Below are positions 9,230 to 17,509 of a stretch of 64,000 bases of DNA, one piece after another. Origin of the DNA: Fundidesulfovibrio soli (GTDB lineage: Bacteria > Desulfobacterota > Desulfovibrionia > Desulfovibrionales > Desulfovibrionaceae); the NCBI RefSeq assembly GCF_022808695.1, contig NZ_JAKZKW010000015.1, forward strand, positions 31,177 to 95,176, in the 5' to 3' direction. The notes beneath the pieces are model-generated. The model made no database searches, was not told the origin of the DNA, and worked only from the letters and a program-made list of their open reading frames with translations. Within the stretch, counting starts at the first letter, position 1. Every line of letters starts with the position of its first letter. Made by a program: the position numbers and the translations under genes.

Positions 9230-9964
9230 GTGGCCCCGGCACCCGCTCCCGCACCCGCATTGGACGGCCGCTCCAGGCTGGCCGGGGCTGTGGCCCTCTG
9301 CGTGGCCGCCGCCGTCTGCAACAACTGGCTCGGGGCGGGCCTGGCCCTGGCCTGCGGGCTCACCGCCCTGGCCCTGGGCTGGGACGGCCCCGGGCCGCTC
9401 CTCAGGCGCATGGCCCTGGTCAACGTCTTCTTCCTGGGGCTTCTGGCCACGGTGCCCTTCGCGGTGCCGGGGTCGCCGCTCTTTTACATGGCGGGCTGGC
9501 CCTTCAGCCGCGAGGGCCTGGCCCTGGCGGCGCTGATGACCGCCAAGGGCAACGCCATCATGCTCATCTTCTGGGGGCTGGTGCGGCCGCTCAGCCCGGC
9601 GGAGTTCGGCGCGGCCCTTTCTGGGCTGGGCATGCCGGACAAGCTCTGCCTGATCCTGGCCCTGACCGCCCGCTACCTGGAGCTCATGCGCCGGGAGTGG
9701 GACCGGCTGCTCACAGCGGCCAGGCTGCGCGGCTTCGACCCAGGCACCAGCCGCCGGACCTGGAGCACCTACGCCCTGCTGCTGGCCCTGCTGTTCATCC
9801 GGGCCATGGACAGGGCAGGGGCCATCCACCAGGCCATGCTCTGTCGGGGCTTCGACGGCCGCTTCCGCAGCCTGGGAACCAGCGGCTGGCGCGCGGCGGA
9901 CACCGCCCTGTGCCTGGCCTGCGCCGTCCTGGCCTGCGCGGTGCTGTTCACGGAGGCGTTATGA
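9230..9964 (+). CDS. cbiQ: ECF transporter T component CbiQ
   Basis: A 244-residue transmembrane coupling protein linking CbiM to the ATPase. It begins with GTG immediately after the cbiM stop, with an Ala/Pro-rich leader. The two EcfT coupling-helix motifs are visible as AARLRGFDP (about residue 162) and MLCRGFDGRF (about residue 203), both ending in the Arg-Gly pair that docks on the ATPase. Its stop overlaps the cbiO start (ATGA). Confidence 0.88.
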   Translation: MAPAPAPAPALDGRSRLAGAVALCVAAAVCNNWLGAGLALACGLTALALGWDGPGPLLRRMALVNVFFLGLLATVPFAVPGSPLFYMAGWPFSREGLALAALMTAKGNAIMLIFWGLVRPLSPAEFGAALSGLGMPDKLCLILALTARYLELMRREWDRLLTAARLRGFDPGTSRRTWSTYALLLALLFIRAMDRAGAIHQAMLCRGFDGRFRSLGTSGWRAADTALCLACAVLACAVLFTEAL

Positions 9965-10674
9965 CGCTCATCGACATCGAGGACCTGTACTGCGGCTACC
10001 TCGGCCGCGAAGTGATCACCGGCCTGAACCTGAAGCTGGAGCCGGGCGGGCGCGTGGGCCTGGCCGGGCACACCGGCTCGGGCAAGACCACCCTGCTCAA
10101 GACCATCATGGGCCTGGTGCGCCCTGTGCGCGGCACGGTGCGCGTGGACGGCACCACCTGCTCCGACGCGGAAGGCCTGCGCTGCGCCCGGCGCGTGCTG
10201 GGCTACCTGTTCCAGCACCCCGACGACCAGCTCTTCTGTCCCACCGTCATCGAGGACGTGGCCTTCGGCCCGCTGAACCTGGGCCGCTCACCGCGCGAGG
10301 CCAAGGAGATCGCGGAGGAGTGCCTTGAGATGGTCGGGCTGGCCGGGTTCGGCCCCCGGCTCACGCACCGCCTTTCAGGCGGGGAGAAGCGCCTGGCCTC
10401 GCTGGCCGGGGTGCTGGCCATGCGCCCCAAGGCCCTGCTGCTCGACGAGCCCACCACCGGCCTGGACCCGGAGAGCAAGGCCCGCGTGGCCGAGGTGCTC
10501 ACCGGGCTGGACCTGGGGCTGCTGGTGGTCTCCCACGAGTGGGACTTCCTGCTGCAGGTGGCCGCGGAGCACTACATGCTCGACCACGGGCACCTGCACG
10601 CCGTGGCGGCCTCGCCCCACACCCACGTGCATGTGCACCCGCTGGGCGACGTGCCCCACAACCACGACGAGTAG
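9961..10674 (+). CDS. cbiO: ECF transporter ATPase CbiO with His-rich tail
   Basis: A 237-residue ABC ATPase. Walker A HTGSGKTT (about 38-45), Q-loop FQHPDDQLF, signature LSGGEKR, Walker B ALLLDEPTTGLD and H-loop SHEWDF are intact. The C terminus carries HTHVHVHPLGDVPHNH (about residues 219-234), seven histidines in sixteen residues, a plausible cytoplasmic metal store or sensor. Last gene of cbiMQO. Confidence 0.9.
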   Translation: MTLIDIEDLYCGYLGREVITGLNLKLEPGGRVGLAGHTGSGKTTLLKTIMGLVRPVRGTVRVDGTTCSDAEGLRCARRVLGYLFQHPDDQLFCPTVIEDVAFGPLNLGRSPREAKEIAEECLEMVGLAGFGPRLTHRLSGGEKRLASLAGVLAMRPKALLLDEPTTGLDPESKARVAEVLTGLDLGLLVVSHEWDFLLQVAAEHYMLDHGHLHAVAASPHTHVHVHPLGDVPHNHDE

Positions 10675-10699
10675 AACTGAGAGAACGTCAGGAGGGGAA

Positions 10700-10738
10700 G
10701 CCTCCGGCGGCCAAGGGGCTATGCCCCTTGGAACCCCT
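10700..10738. repeat. REP-like dispersed repeat, copy A
   Basis: GCCTCCGGCGGCC followed by the hairpin CCAAGGGGC/GCCCCTTGG and AACCCC. The same arrangement, in inverted orientation, occurs at 44032-44071, so this is a dispersed palindromic repeat family. Confidence 0.7.
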
Positions 10739-10935
10739 TCCGTCTTCGCGGGCCGATTGCAAGCGTGTCTTCTGACGGCTGCAATGGCCGCATATTCGGG
10801 CCGGAGTAAGTTCTGCTCATTTTGACGGGCAGCCTTTGACGGGGCGGCAACGGCAATGCCGCCCGCCATCCGTCCCAAGAATCCGGCTTCTTTTTCCACC
10901 CCGATCCATGGTTGCGATGCGCGCTCTGGCGGTCC

Positions 10936-11014
10936 GGCCCGGCGGGCTTGATCTTGCGCTGGCGCTTCGCCAGAGGGCCGAAGGCCCGGCAGCTTGGATC
11001 GTGCCCGCCGGGCC
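10936..11014. repeat. Cruciform element with two internal hairpins
   Basis: Perfect 12-bp outer arms GGCCCGGCGGGC (10936-10947) and GCCCGCCGGGCC (11003-11014) enclose two hairpins, CTGGCG/CGCCAG (10959-10973) and GGGCC/GGCCC (10975-10987). The layout suggests a mobile palindromic element or a structured RNA. Confidence 0.55.
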
Positions 11015-11249
11015 AGGCCGCCAGGACGAGCCACCCGAACATCAGTGTCCCCCTCCCCCAAATGGCATCGGACGTGCGAACCTCAAGGCGCGCCTTCACG
11101 GCGTGCCGCGGGCCTTTCCGAGCCGGAAACCGGTCCGCGCTTGACAGTGGCCGCGGTGTGCCTCATGGAGCATACATGGTGTTCCTTCCCGGCTGTTTCC
11201 GGGCAACCGCTCAACATAATTCACTCTGCGCACCACTACGGAGGTCTCC

Positions 11250-11984
11250 ATGAATCACTCGGAACATGACGAAGCCTCGCAGGGCGGCATGACCCGCCGC
11301 CAGTTCGGCGCCCTGGCCGTTTCAGCCGCAGCCGTGACGGCAGCGGCGAGTGCCTTCCCCGGCGTGGCCGGGGCCCAGGCCGGGCCGGGCGTCACCTTCC
11401 CCATGCCGGAGCTGGGCTATCCCCTCGAGGCCCTGGAGCCGGTCATCTCCGCAAAGACCCTGAGCTTCCACTACGGAAAACACACCAAGGCCTACTACGA
11501 CAACACCAACAAGGCCCTGGAAGGCAAGCCCACCGCCGGGCTCACCCTGGAGAAGGTCTTCATGGACGCCGCCAAGGATCCGGCCGCCGTGGGCCTGTTC
11601 AACAACGCGGCCCAGGCCTGGAACCACACCTTCTATTTCAACGGCATGAAGAAGGGCGGCGGTGGTGAACCCACGGGCAAGCTGGCTGAGAAGATCAAAG
11701 CCGCTTTCGGGGGGTACGACGGCTTCGTGAAGGAGTTCATGACCGCGGCCACGACCCAGTTCGGCAGCGGCTGGGCCTGGCTGGTCGCCGACGGCGACGC
11801 GCTCAAGGTGGTCAAGACCCCCAACGCCATGAACCCCCTGGTGAACAACCAGAAGCCGCTGCTCACGGTGGACGTCTGGGAGCACGCCTACTACCTGGAC
11901 TACCAGAACCTGCGCGGCGACTACGTGAAGGCCTTCCTGGACAAGCTGGTCAACTGGGATTTCGTGGCCAAGAATCTGGGGTAG
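11250..11984 (+). CDS. sodB: Tat-exported iron/manganese superoxide dismutase
   Basis: A 244-residue Fe/Mn superoxide dismutase converting superoxide to oxygen and peroxide. The N terminus has a twin-arginine signal TRRQFGALAVSAAAV (about 15-29) and a cleavage region near GAQA, so the enzyme is folded in the cytoplasm and exported. Metal ligands are His in SFHYGKHTKAYYDN, His in AQAWNHTFYFNGM, and Asp and His in DVWEHAYYLDY; FGSGWAWL is also typical. Fe-type residues suggest iron. Periplasmic Fe-SOD is known in Desulfovibrio vulgaris. GGAGG lies just before the start. Confidence 0.93.
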   Translation: MNHSEHDEASQGGMTRRQFGALAVSAAAVTAAASAFPGVAGAQAGPGVTFPMPELGYPLEALEPVISAKTLSFHYGKHTKAYYDNTNKALEGKPTAGLTLEKVFMDAAKDPAAVGLFNNAAQAWNHTFYFNGMKKGGGGEPTGKLAEKIKAAFGGYDGFVKEFMTAATTQFGSGWAWLVADGDALKVVKTPNAMNPLVNNQKPLLTVDVWEHAYYLDYQNLRGDYVKAFLDKLVNWDFVAKNLG

Positions 11985-12366
11985 GTCGAGCGGGCCTGGG
12001 GCTCCGCCCTGGTCGCACTGGCGGGCAGGGCGTTGGAGCGCGGCACCCAGCGGTATCCGCGCAGGATAGCGGGAAACCTGGCGTGTCCTCTTCGGCAGCC
12101 TGGGCGCTACCCTTAATCGAGCTGACCATGCCGGGGAGGCGCTGCCTCCCCGAGCCCCTCCGCCCAGAGTGCCGGGTAGCGGAGTGACTCCCCCGCACCC
12201 CCAACCGCTTCGCGCCCAGGCCAGCGCACATGGCGCTCGCCCGAACAACATTTCAGCCCGGGAGGCTCCGCCTCCCGGGCTGACTATTGCGGGGTCCAGG
12301 GGGATCATCCCCCTGGCGGGGTGCGGGGCAGGGCCCCGCTCTTCCCCCGGCTCTCGCCGCCGGGGC
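11985..12366. other. Intergenic region of stacked hairpins after sod
   Basis: Two strong hairpins in tandem: 12253-12283, a perfect 13-bp stem TCAGCCCGGGAGG/CCTCCCGGGCTGA, and 12296-12316, CCAGGGGGA/TCCCCCTGG. A GCGGGGC/GCCCCGC pair follows at 12323. They separate sod from the converging minus-strand gene; neither has a T tract, so palindromic repeats are as likely as terminators. Confidence 0.6.
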
Positions 12367-12945
12367 CTAAATGAACTTCAGCAGCAGATAGATCTGCGAC
12401 CCACCGTCGGAGAAGACCACGTTCATGTCCAGCTTGGTCTTCTCCACGGTGTATGTTTCCAGAGTCTTGACCTTGATGCTGGTCAGCTCTTTCTTATCGA
12501 AATTGATCGTCTTTTTGCCGCTGCCGATCTTGAACACCAGTTTCTTGCCGCCGTCGTACCAGAAGTAATACGACTTCTGCTGCGTGAAGTAGTACTCCGG
12601 CACCAAGTCGATGACGTCACGCTGGTATTTCTTCTTGAAGGTCAGGTCCAGGCGGTAAATGTCCGGGGCCACGGCGGTGATGGTGCTGCCCGCCATGAAG
12701 TAGCGCCCCGAGGACTCGGGCGATTCGGTGCGCAGGTCCGCGTAGCCGCCGGTGATCTGGAAATCCAGGGCCTTGGCCGAGGGCTTGGTCTCGGCCTTGA
12801 AGAAATCGTAGAGCCCCTGGGCGTTGGGGTCTGGCGCGGCCTCCTGCTGCGGGGCGGCGGGCGGTGGCGATTTCTTGGCTGCGGGGGCCTGGGCGGCAAG
12901 GCCGAGGACGATGAGTGCCGCGAGCACCAGCCGGATCATGTTCAT
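12367..12945 (-). CDS. Exported protein of unknown function
   Basis: A 192-residue protein I do not recognise. Residues 1-22 form a signal peptide ending near APAA. A Pro/Ala/Gln linker follows to about residue 40. The remainder alternates charged and hydrophobic residues (ITGGYADLRT, YRLDLTFKKKYQRDV, KKLVFKIGSGKKTINFDKK), suggesting a beta-rich periplasmic domain. GAGGT precedes the start. Not in an operon. Confidence 0.6.
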   Translation of the reverse strand: MNMIRLVLAALIVLGLAAQAPAAKKSPPPAAPQQEAAPDPNAQGLYDFFKAETKPSAKALDFQITGGYADLRTESPESSGRYFMAGSTITAVAPDIYRLDLTFKKKYQRDVIDLVPEYYFTQQKSYYFWYDGGKKLVFKIGSGKKTINFDKKELTSIKVKTLETYTVEKTKLDMNVVFSDGGSQIYLLLKFI

Positions 12946-13032
12946 GGCGACCTCGTGAGTGAACGGGTGGTTCCCCGAATACGCCCAATGCCCCCGCGAG
13001 GCAACGCCCGCCGGCCTGTCAGCTCAGGGAGG

Positions 13033-14592
13033 TCAGCCCTGCCCTGTCCTGCGCCCCGGCAGCTGGCAGGCCTCTGCGGATGGCGGGCTGAAGCGCCACG
13101 GCCCGCGAAGCACGCGCGCGCCGGCGGCCTGGGCCAGCCTGCGGATCAGCCCCGGGAACAGCACCAGGTGCGGCAGATACATGGCGTACCAGTAGGCCAG
13201 GCCAGCCAGGCCGCGCGGCTGGAAGCGGGGCAGCAGCGTCAGTTCGCAGCGCCCGCCCTCCATCGGGGCGAGGGTGAACTCCAGGGCCGCCTCCCCGGGT
13301 GACTTCATGGTGGCCAACAGGGTCAGGCGGGACGGCGGGCTGGCCTCGTGCACGCGCCAGCAGTCCAGGGCGTCGCCGGGGCGCAGTTCGCCCGGATGCC
13401 ACCTGCCGGGCCCCAGGCCTTCGCCTCCGGCCAGCCTGTCCATCAGGCCGCGCAGCTTCCAGAGGATATCGGCGAAGTACCAGCCGTTCTCGCCCCCGAT
13501 GCCTTGCAGCGCGGGCCAGACCAGCCGGGGCGGCCTGTCCAGCAGGGCCTTGAAGCCCATGTCGAACACGGGGCCGCCGGAGGAGGGCGCGTCGCCGCAG
13601 ATCAGCCACTCGGGCGGCTGCGCGGCCCCGGCGTCCGCCCAGCAGGTGGGAACCAGCCGCATGGCCAGATCCCGCCGGGCTGCGGCGAAGGTGTCGCGGC
13701 AGCTTTGCAGCTCCAGGGGGATGATCTCCCGGATGCGGTTCTCCCGGCAGACCACCTCGTTGCGCAGTCCTTCGATCAGGGGTGTTATCAGGGAGGGAGA
13801 CACCGGGGTGATCAGCCGCACCCACAGGCGCGACAGCCGTGGGGAGAGGAACGGCACGGGGATGATGATCCGGCGGCGCAGACCGGCCACCTGGGCGTAG
13901 AGCTGGAACAGTTCGCCGTAGGCCAGCACGTCCGGCCCGCCGATGTCGTAGGTCTGGCCCGCGGTCTCGGGATGCTCCAGGCAGCCCGCCAGGTACTCCA
14001 ACACGTTGCGGATGGAGATGGGCTGGCAGAGGGTGCGAACCCAGCTGGGGGTGATCATTATCGGGAGGCGTTCCGCCAGGTTCCGCAGGATCTCGAAGGA
14101 GGCGCTGCCCGCACCCAGGATGATGGCCGCGCGCAGGAACGTCACCGGCACCGGGCCGGAGGCCAGGGCCTTGGCCGTTTCCAGGCGGGAGCGCAGGTGG
14201 TGCGAGAGGTTGGCGTCGCGCTCGTCGCCCAGCCCGCCGAGGTAGATGATGCGCTCCACCCCGGCCTCGGCGCAGGCCTGGGCGAAGGTCCGGGCCGCGG
14301 CCAGGTCGGCTGCGGCGAAGTCCTTCGTGGCGGGGTTCATGGAGTGCACCAGGTAGTAGGCCGCGCGGCAACCGCGCAATGCCTCGCGCAGGGAGTCGGG
14401 GTCGTGCATGTCCGCCTTGGCCAGTTCGCAGCGGGGGTGGGAGGCGAAGGGGCGGCAGCCGAGCTTGTCCAGGGAGCGGGCCACGGCGCGCACGCGCCAG
14501 CCGCGCTCCAGCAAAAGGGGGGCGAGCCTGCCGCCCACGTAGCCCGTGGCCCCGGTGACGAGCACGGGTGCGTTGCGATCCGTTCCGGTCAT
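13033..14592 (-). CDS. NAD(P)-binding SDR protein with DUF2867 C terminus
   Basis: A 519-residue two-part protein. The N-terminal half is an atypical short-chain dehydrogenase/NmrA-like Rossmann domain: VLVTGATGYVGGRLAPLL carries the TGxxGxxG nucleotide-binding motif, and YYLVHSM and GGLGDE follow. The C-terminal half (from about residue 330) resembles DUF2867, a START-like fold that may bind a hydrophobic ligand. Such fusions are often called complex I intermediate-associated or YbjT-like; the substrate is unknown. The start at 14592 has GGAGG behind it. It stands alone between an exported protein and a tRNA. Confidence 0.75.
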   Translation of the reverse strand: MTGTDRNAPVLVTGATGYVGGRLAPLLLERGWRVRAVARSLDKLGCRPFASHPRCELAKADMHDPDSLREALRGCRAAYYLVHSMNPATKDFAAADLAAARTFAQACAEAGVERIIYLGGLGDERDANLSHHLRSRLETAKALASGPVPVTFLRAAIILGAGSASFEILRNLAERLPIMITPSWVRTLCQPISIRNVLEYLAGCLEHPETAGQTYDIGGPDVLAYGELFQLYAQVAGLRRRIIIPVPFLSPRLSRLWVRLITPVSPSLITPLIEGLRNEVVCRENRIREIIPLELQSCRDTFAAARRDLAMRLVPTCWADAGAAQPPEWLICGDAPSSGGPVFDMGFKALLDRPPRLVWPALQGIGGENGWYFADILWKLRGLMDRLAGGEGLGPGRWHPGELRPGDALDCWRVHEASPPSRLTLLATMKSPGEAALEFTLAPMEGGRCELTLLPRFQPRGLAGLAYWYAMYLPHLVLFPGLIRRLAQAAGARVLRGPWRFSPPSAEACQLPGRRTGQG

Positions 14593-14737
14593 TGTCTCCT
14601 CCGCGGTCGCCGCGCTCTGGGCGGCAACCGGAGCATACAGGGCCACGCCCGGCAAAGAAACGGAAAAATATTTCCTCCGTGCAGATTCCTGATTGACAGA
14701 CCCCGATTCCAGGGCTATTCAACGCTTCCTTTCGCGT

Positions 14738-14814
14738 CGGGATGTAGCGCAGCCTGGTAGCGCACCTGAATGGGGTTCAGGGGGTCGGAGGTTCAACTCC
14801 TCTCATCCCGACCA
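14738..14814 (+). tRNA. tRNA-Pro (anticodon GGG)
   Basis: A complete cloverleaf: acceptor CGGGATG/CATCCCG, D stem GCGC/GCGC, anticodon stem CCTGA/TCAGG with loop ATGGGGT (anticodon GGG at 14772-14774), T arm GGAGG-TTCAACT-CCTCT, and encoded CCA. Reads proline codon CCC. Confidence 0.97.
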
Positions 14815-14822
14815 GCTAGATT

Positions 14823-14856
14823 AAGGGCTTACGGTTAATCGCCGTGAGCCCTTTTT
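14823..14856 (+). terminator. tRNA-Pro terminator
   Basis: Twelve-pair stem AAGGGCTTACGG/CCGTGAGCCCTT with one wobble pair, 7-nt loop, and a run of T. Its 3' half reappears almost unchanged at 17084-17100. Confidence 0.85.
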
Positions 14857-14972
14857 CGCTGGGTCGGATTTTGTCCCGCCCCTGTCCCCTTTTCTCCGCT
14901 TGCCCGCCTTCGCGCCTCCTCGGTATAAGTTTCTCCAGGCCCGGAACGGCACTTCAAGCCTGGGGGAACTCC

Positions 14973-15389
14973 ATGCTGCGATGCTTCGAACAGAAAGACG
15001 CCAAGCCGCCCAGAGGCAAACACGGCAAGAGCGGCGGCCCTCGCCAGCTGAGCTTGTGGGGGGCGACGGCCAGGTCGGCCTCCAAGACCGCCAGGGCCCT
15101 GGAAGAGCACTCCCTCAGGGAGGTTGCGGTGCTCTGGACGCCCGCTGCGAAGAAGTTGGACTTACCTGCGGTCCAGGAATTGGAAGCCAGGTGCCGGGCT
15201 CTGGCCGACTCGGTGACCAGCGGCGCTGCAGCCACTCATGGCGCAATCAGAAACGCCGGGCTGACTCACCCTTCGGATGTGGCCGCCTACCTGACGCTCC
15301 GGGAACTGGATGACAAGGGGCGGAGCGAAGTTCCGCAGCACAGGCTGCAGGTGATCGACTTCGGCGTGAAGGCCCTGGTCGGGAGGTAG
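14973..15389 (+). CDS. Hypothetical protein, island-borne
   Basis: A possible 138-residue basic then helical protein, not recognised. The first 35 residues are rich in Lys, Arg and Gly (KPPRGKHGKSGG); the middle is probably helical (LPAVQELEARCRALADSV). The start at 14973 has a GGGGAA ribosome site; an earlier in-frame ATG at 14844 overlaps the tRNA terminator. Its position just behind the tRNA gene suggests an integrated-element remnant. It may not be a true gene. Confidence 0.35.
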   Translation: MLRCFEQKDAKPPRGKHGKSGGPRQLSLWGATARSASKTARALEEHSLREVAVLWTPAAKKLDLPAVQELEARCRALADSVTSGAAATHGAIRNAGLTHPSDVAAYLTLRELDDKGRSEVPQHRLQVIDFGVKALVGR

Positions 15390-15582
15390 GTTCAAAACCC
15401 AAGCCATTCGCTCGGGCCTGGCTTTTGACTCTCCGTTACAGGGTGCAGTTGATCCAATTCGCTGGACACCGTGGTACTCTATTCATCCAACACCTGGGCC
15501 GGGTGTGCCCGCTGCGTTGAATCACCCTTGGCCTTCCCGGGGAGATGTCCCCCTAGAGAGGCTCGGCCAGGAATTCCTCTGT

Positions 15583-16713
15583 TCAAGAATCGCGCATGCC
15601 CGGCACTCCCGTGGCCCTCGGCTGGCGCTTGCGGCGTCGGCCCTCGGCGTCGGCGGCCTTCAACGCCGCCCGCACCAGTGCGGGGGATATCTCCGCCGGC
15701 TCGTTGTGGATGCTCTCGCCTTCGGCGCAGGCCTTCTCCCCGACGCGCAGAAGATCGTGGTCCGTCACTCCATCAAGACCCAAGTCGGCCAGGGTCGTCG
15801 GCAGCCCCACGGCCTCGCACAAGGCGTAGACCTCATCCATGAGGGACACGGGCTTGTCCGTCAGGAAGAGGGAAGCCAGGACGCCGAAAGCCACCTTCTC
15901 CCCGTGCTGCCGGCTTCTGGCCTCGGGCAGGGCCGTCAGGCCGTTGTGGATGGAATGGGCGGCGCCCAGGCCGCCGCTCTCGAAACCCAGGCCGCTCAGA
16001 AGGGTGTTGGCCTCCACCACCCGCTCCAGGGCCGGGGTGACCACGCCGGCCTCGCAGGCCGTGAGGGCGGCCTGGCCCCAGTCCCGAACGGTCTCGTAGC
16101 AGAGGCAGGCCAGAGCGTGCGCGGTCATGGAGCCCGCGTCGCCGGCGATGTTCTTCGCTCGGCTGATCCGGCAGGATTCGGCCTCGAACCAGGTGGCCAG
16201 GGCGTCGCCCATGCCCGCCATGAGGAACCGCGCCGGGGCCTGGGCCACCACCGCGGTGTCCACCAGGACAAGATTCGGATTGCGGGGCAAAAACTCCACC
16301 CGTTGGAAGACGCCTTCCGGGGTGTAGACGATGCAGACGGAGCTGCATGGCGCGTCCGTGGAGGCGATGGTGGGCACGATAGCCACGGGGACTCCGGCGC
16401 GGGCAGCCACGGCCTTGGCCGTATCCAGCGTCTTTCCCCCTCCGACGGCGGTCACGGACTGCGCCTTGAAGTCCAGGGCCAGGGAAACAAGGCGTTCGAT
16501 TTCATGATCCGTACATTCCCGGCCGAACGGCTCCGTGCGTACCGCCCCGGCCTCATCCAGGCTCGGCAACACGGCTGGCAGCAGATGCTCGAGGGGGTGG
16601 GGGGAAGATATCAGGAAGTGCCGGTTTCCAAATCGGGAGAGCTCCGAGCCGAGACGGCTGAGCGCCCCGGCGCCCTGGACATAACGGCCAGGAAATAAGG
16701 TCGTGGTGATCAT
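15583..16713 (-). CDS. Glycerol dehydrogenase-like iron/zinc alcohol dehydrogenase
   Basis: A 376-residue group III metal-dependent alcohol dehydrogenase closest in layout to GldA, which oxidises glycerol to dihydroxyacetone with NAD. GGGKTLDTAKAVA (about 89-101) is the NAD-binding motif, PTIASTDAPCSS follows, and the three metal ligands are present: Asp in GMGDALATWFEA, His in AAHSIHNGLT, His in RQHGEKVAFG. The start at 16713 has AAGGAG behind it; a longer frame to 16863 lacks support. Other glycerol-1-phosphate or hydroxyketone dehydrogenases share these motifs, so the substrate is uncertain. It lies between tRNA-Pro and a relic of that tRNA. Confidence 0.82.
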   Translation of the reverse strand: MITTTLFPGRYVQGAGALSRLGSELSRFGNRHFLISSPHPLEHLLPAVLPSLDEAGAVRTEPFGRECTDHEIERLVSLALDFKAQSVTAVGGGKTLDTAKAVAARAGVPVAIVPTIASTDAPCSSVCIVYTPEGVFQRVEFLPRNPNLVLVDTAVVAQAPARFLMAGMGDALATWFEAESCRISRAKNIAGDAGSMTAHALACLCYETVRDWGQAALTACEAGVVTPALERVVEANTLLSGLGFESGGLGAAHSIHNGLTALPEARSRQHGEKVAFGVLASLFLTDKPVSLMDEVYALCEAVGLPTTLADLGLDGVTDHDLLRVGEKACAEGESIHNEPAEISPALVRAALKAADAEGRRRKRQPRATGVPGMRDS

Positions 16714-17509
16714 GAGGTCTCCTTCCCGGATGCCGCAGTGTTCAGACGTGAGAAACCGCACCCCGAAGTTTGAAACCGTAAGGCCTGGCCACTGTCGGAA
16801 GCCGCACAGCAAAACCGGCTCATGATCGAACGGGAGCGGCCTGGGAACAGGGAGCGAAGGCAACCAGTCCCCGTAGCCCTGGTTCCGCGCTTGGCGTCAG
16901 AAGGAGAGGGCTCCTCGCCACCGCTTCCTGCGCCCCAGTGCATATTTTGCAGCTCCGTGGGTGGTAATGCAATAATTTCGTTGGTTCTTCCCGCCTGTTG
17001 CCCTGCTGGCGCGTGAACGGGGTTTAGAGGGATAGAGCCAGCCTCTCACGCAAAGGTTGTTAATATCAGTGGCTTGCGGTTGGTCGCCGTGAGCCCTTTT
17101 GTTTTTTCAATGGTTGGTCACAGCTGAGCTGTCTGGCGTCACAAGAAGATGCTCATGGGTGATGATGCCGCCAGGCGGTGCGGGGGGGGGCACATGCGTC
17201 GCTGGCCACTGGGCCGCGGTTGTTGGTTCCAGGAAAATGACAGCCTGCGTTACGGATAGCCGGGGGGTGTCGCGAGTACGAACTTGCGCGCTGTACCCAC
17301 TTTCTTCACAGGGTGGGATCTTCAATGGGCCCGACTGGCCGACCGGGCCTGTCGGTTTGCATATCTTCAGCGAAGCAGCTATTAATCCTATGAGTTTGGT
17401 TTAGATGCCGCAGCCTGGCGTACCCATTCGGGAACACTTTGAACATGTGCTTTTCATGCCGCAGTGCGGCCATCAGTTGCGCTGCAAATTGACTTGGAAG
17501 GATGTCGGC
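16714..17509. other. Gene-poor junction of island-like segment
   Basis: About 800 bp without a convincing gene. It holds the degenerate tRNA/terminator copy (17014-17107). Short frames at 17107-17404 on both strands show no recognisable family and are likely debris. Base composition shifts toward A+T to the right. Confidence 0.45.
17014..17107 (+). repeat. Relic of tRNA-Pro 3' half and terminator
   Basis: TGAACGGGGTTTAGAGGG at 17014 resembles TGAATGGGGTTCAGGGGG of the tRNA at 14767, a CCTCTCA follows in both, and the exact 17-mer TCGCCGTGAGCCCTTTT is shared (14839-14855 and 17084-17100). The hairpin still forms (17071-17095) with trailing T. It could be an old attachment-site duplication. 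Confidence 0.55.

Larger units (their letters stand above)
10675..11249. other. Repeat-bearing intergenic region before sod
   Basis: No credible gene in 575 bp. It contains a REP-like element (10700-10738), a cruciform-forming element (10936-11014) and, further on, TTGACA at 11141, a possible -35 without a well-spaced -10. GGAGG precedes the sod start. Confidence 0.5.

Noticed and set aside
17116-17143. GGTCACA and CGTCACA pair upstream of the LuxR gene
   Set aside because: Separated by 21 bp, not a multiple of 11, and more than 360 bp from the gene.
17099-17404. 101-codon frame between the tRNA relic and the LuxR gene
   Set aside because: No recognisable family, no ribosome site and an overlapping frame on the other strand of equal quality.
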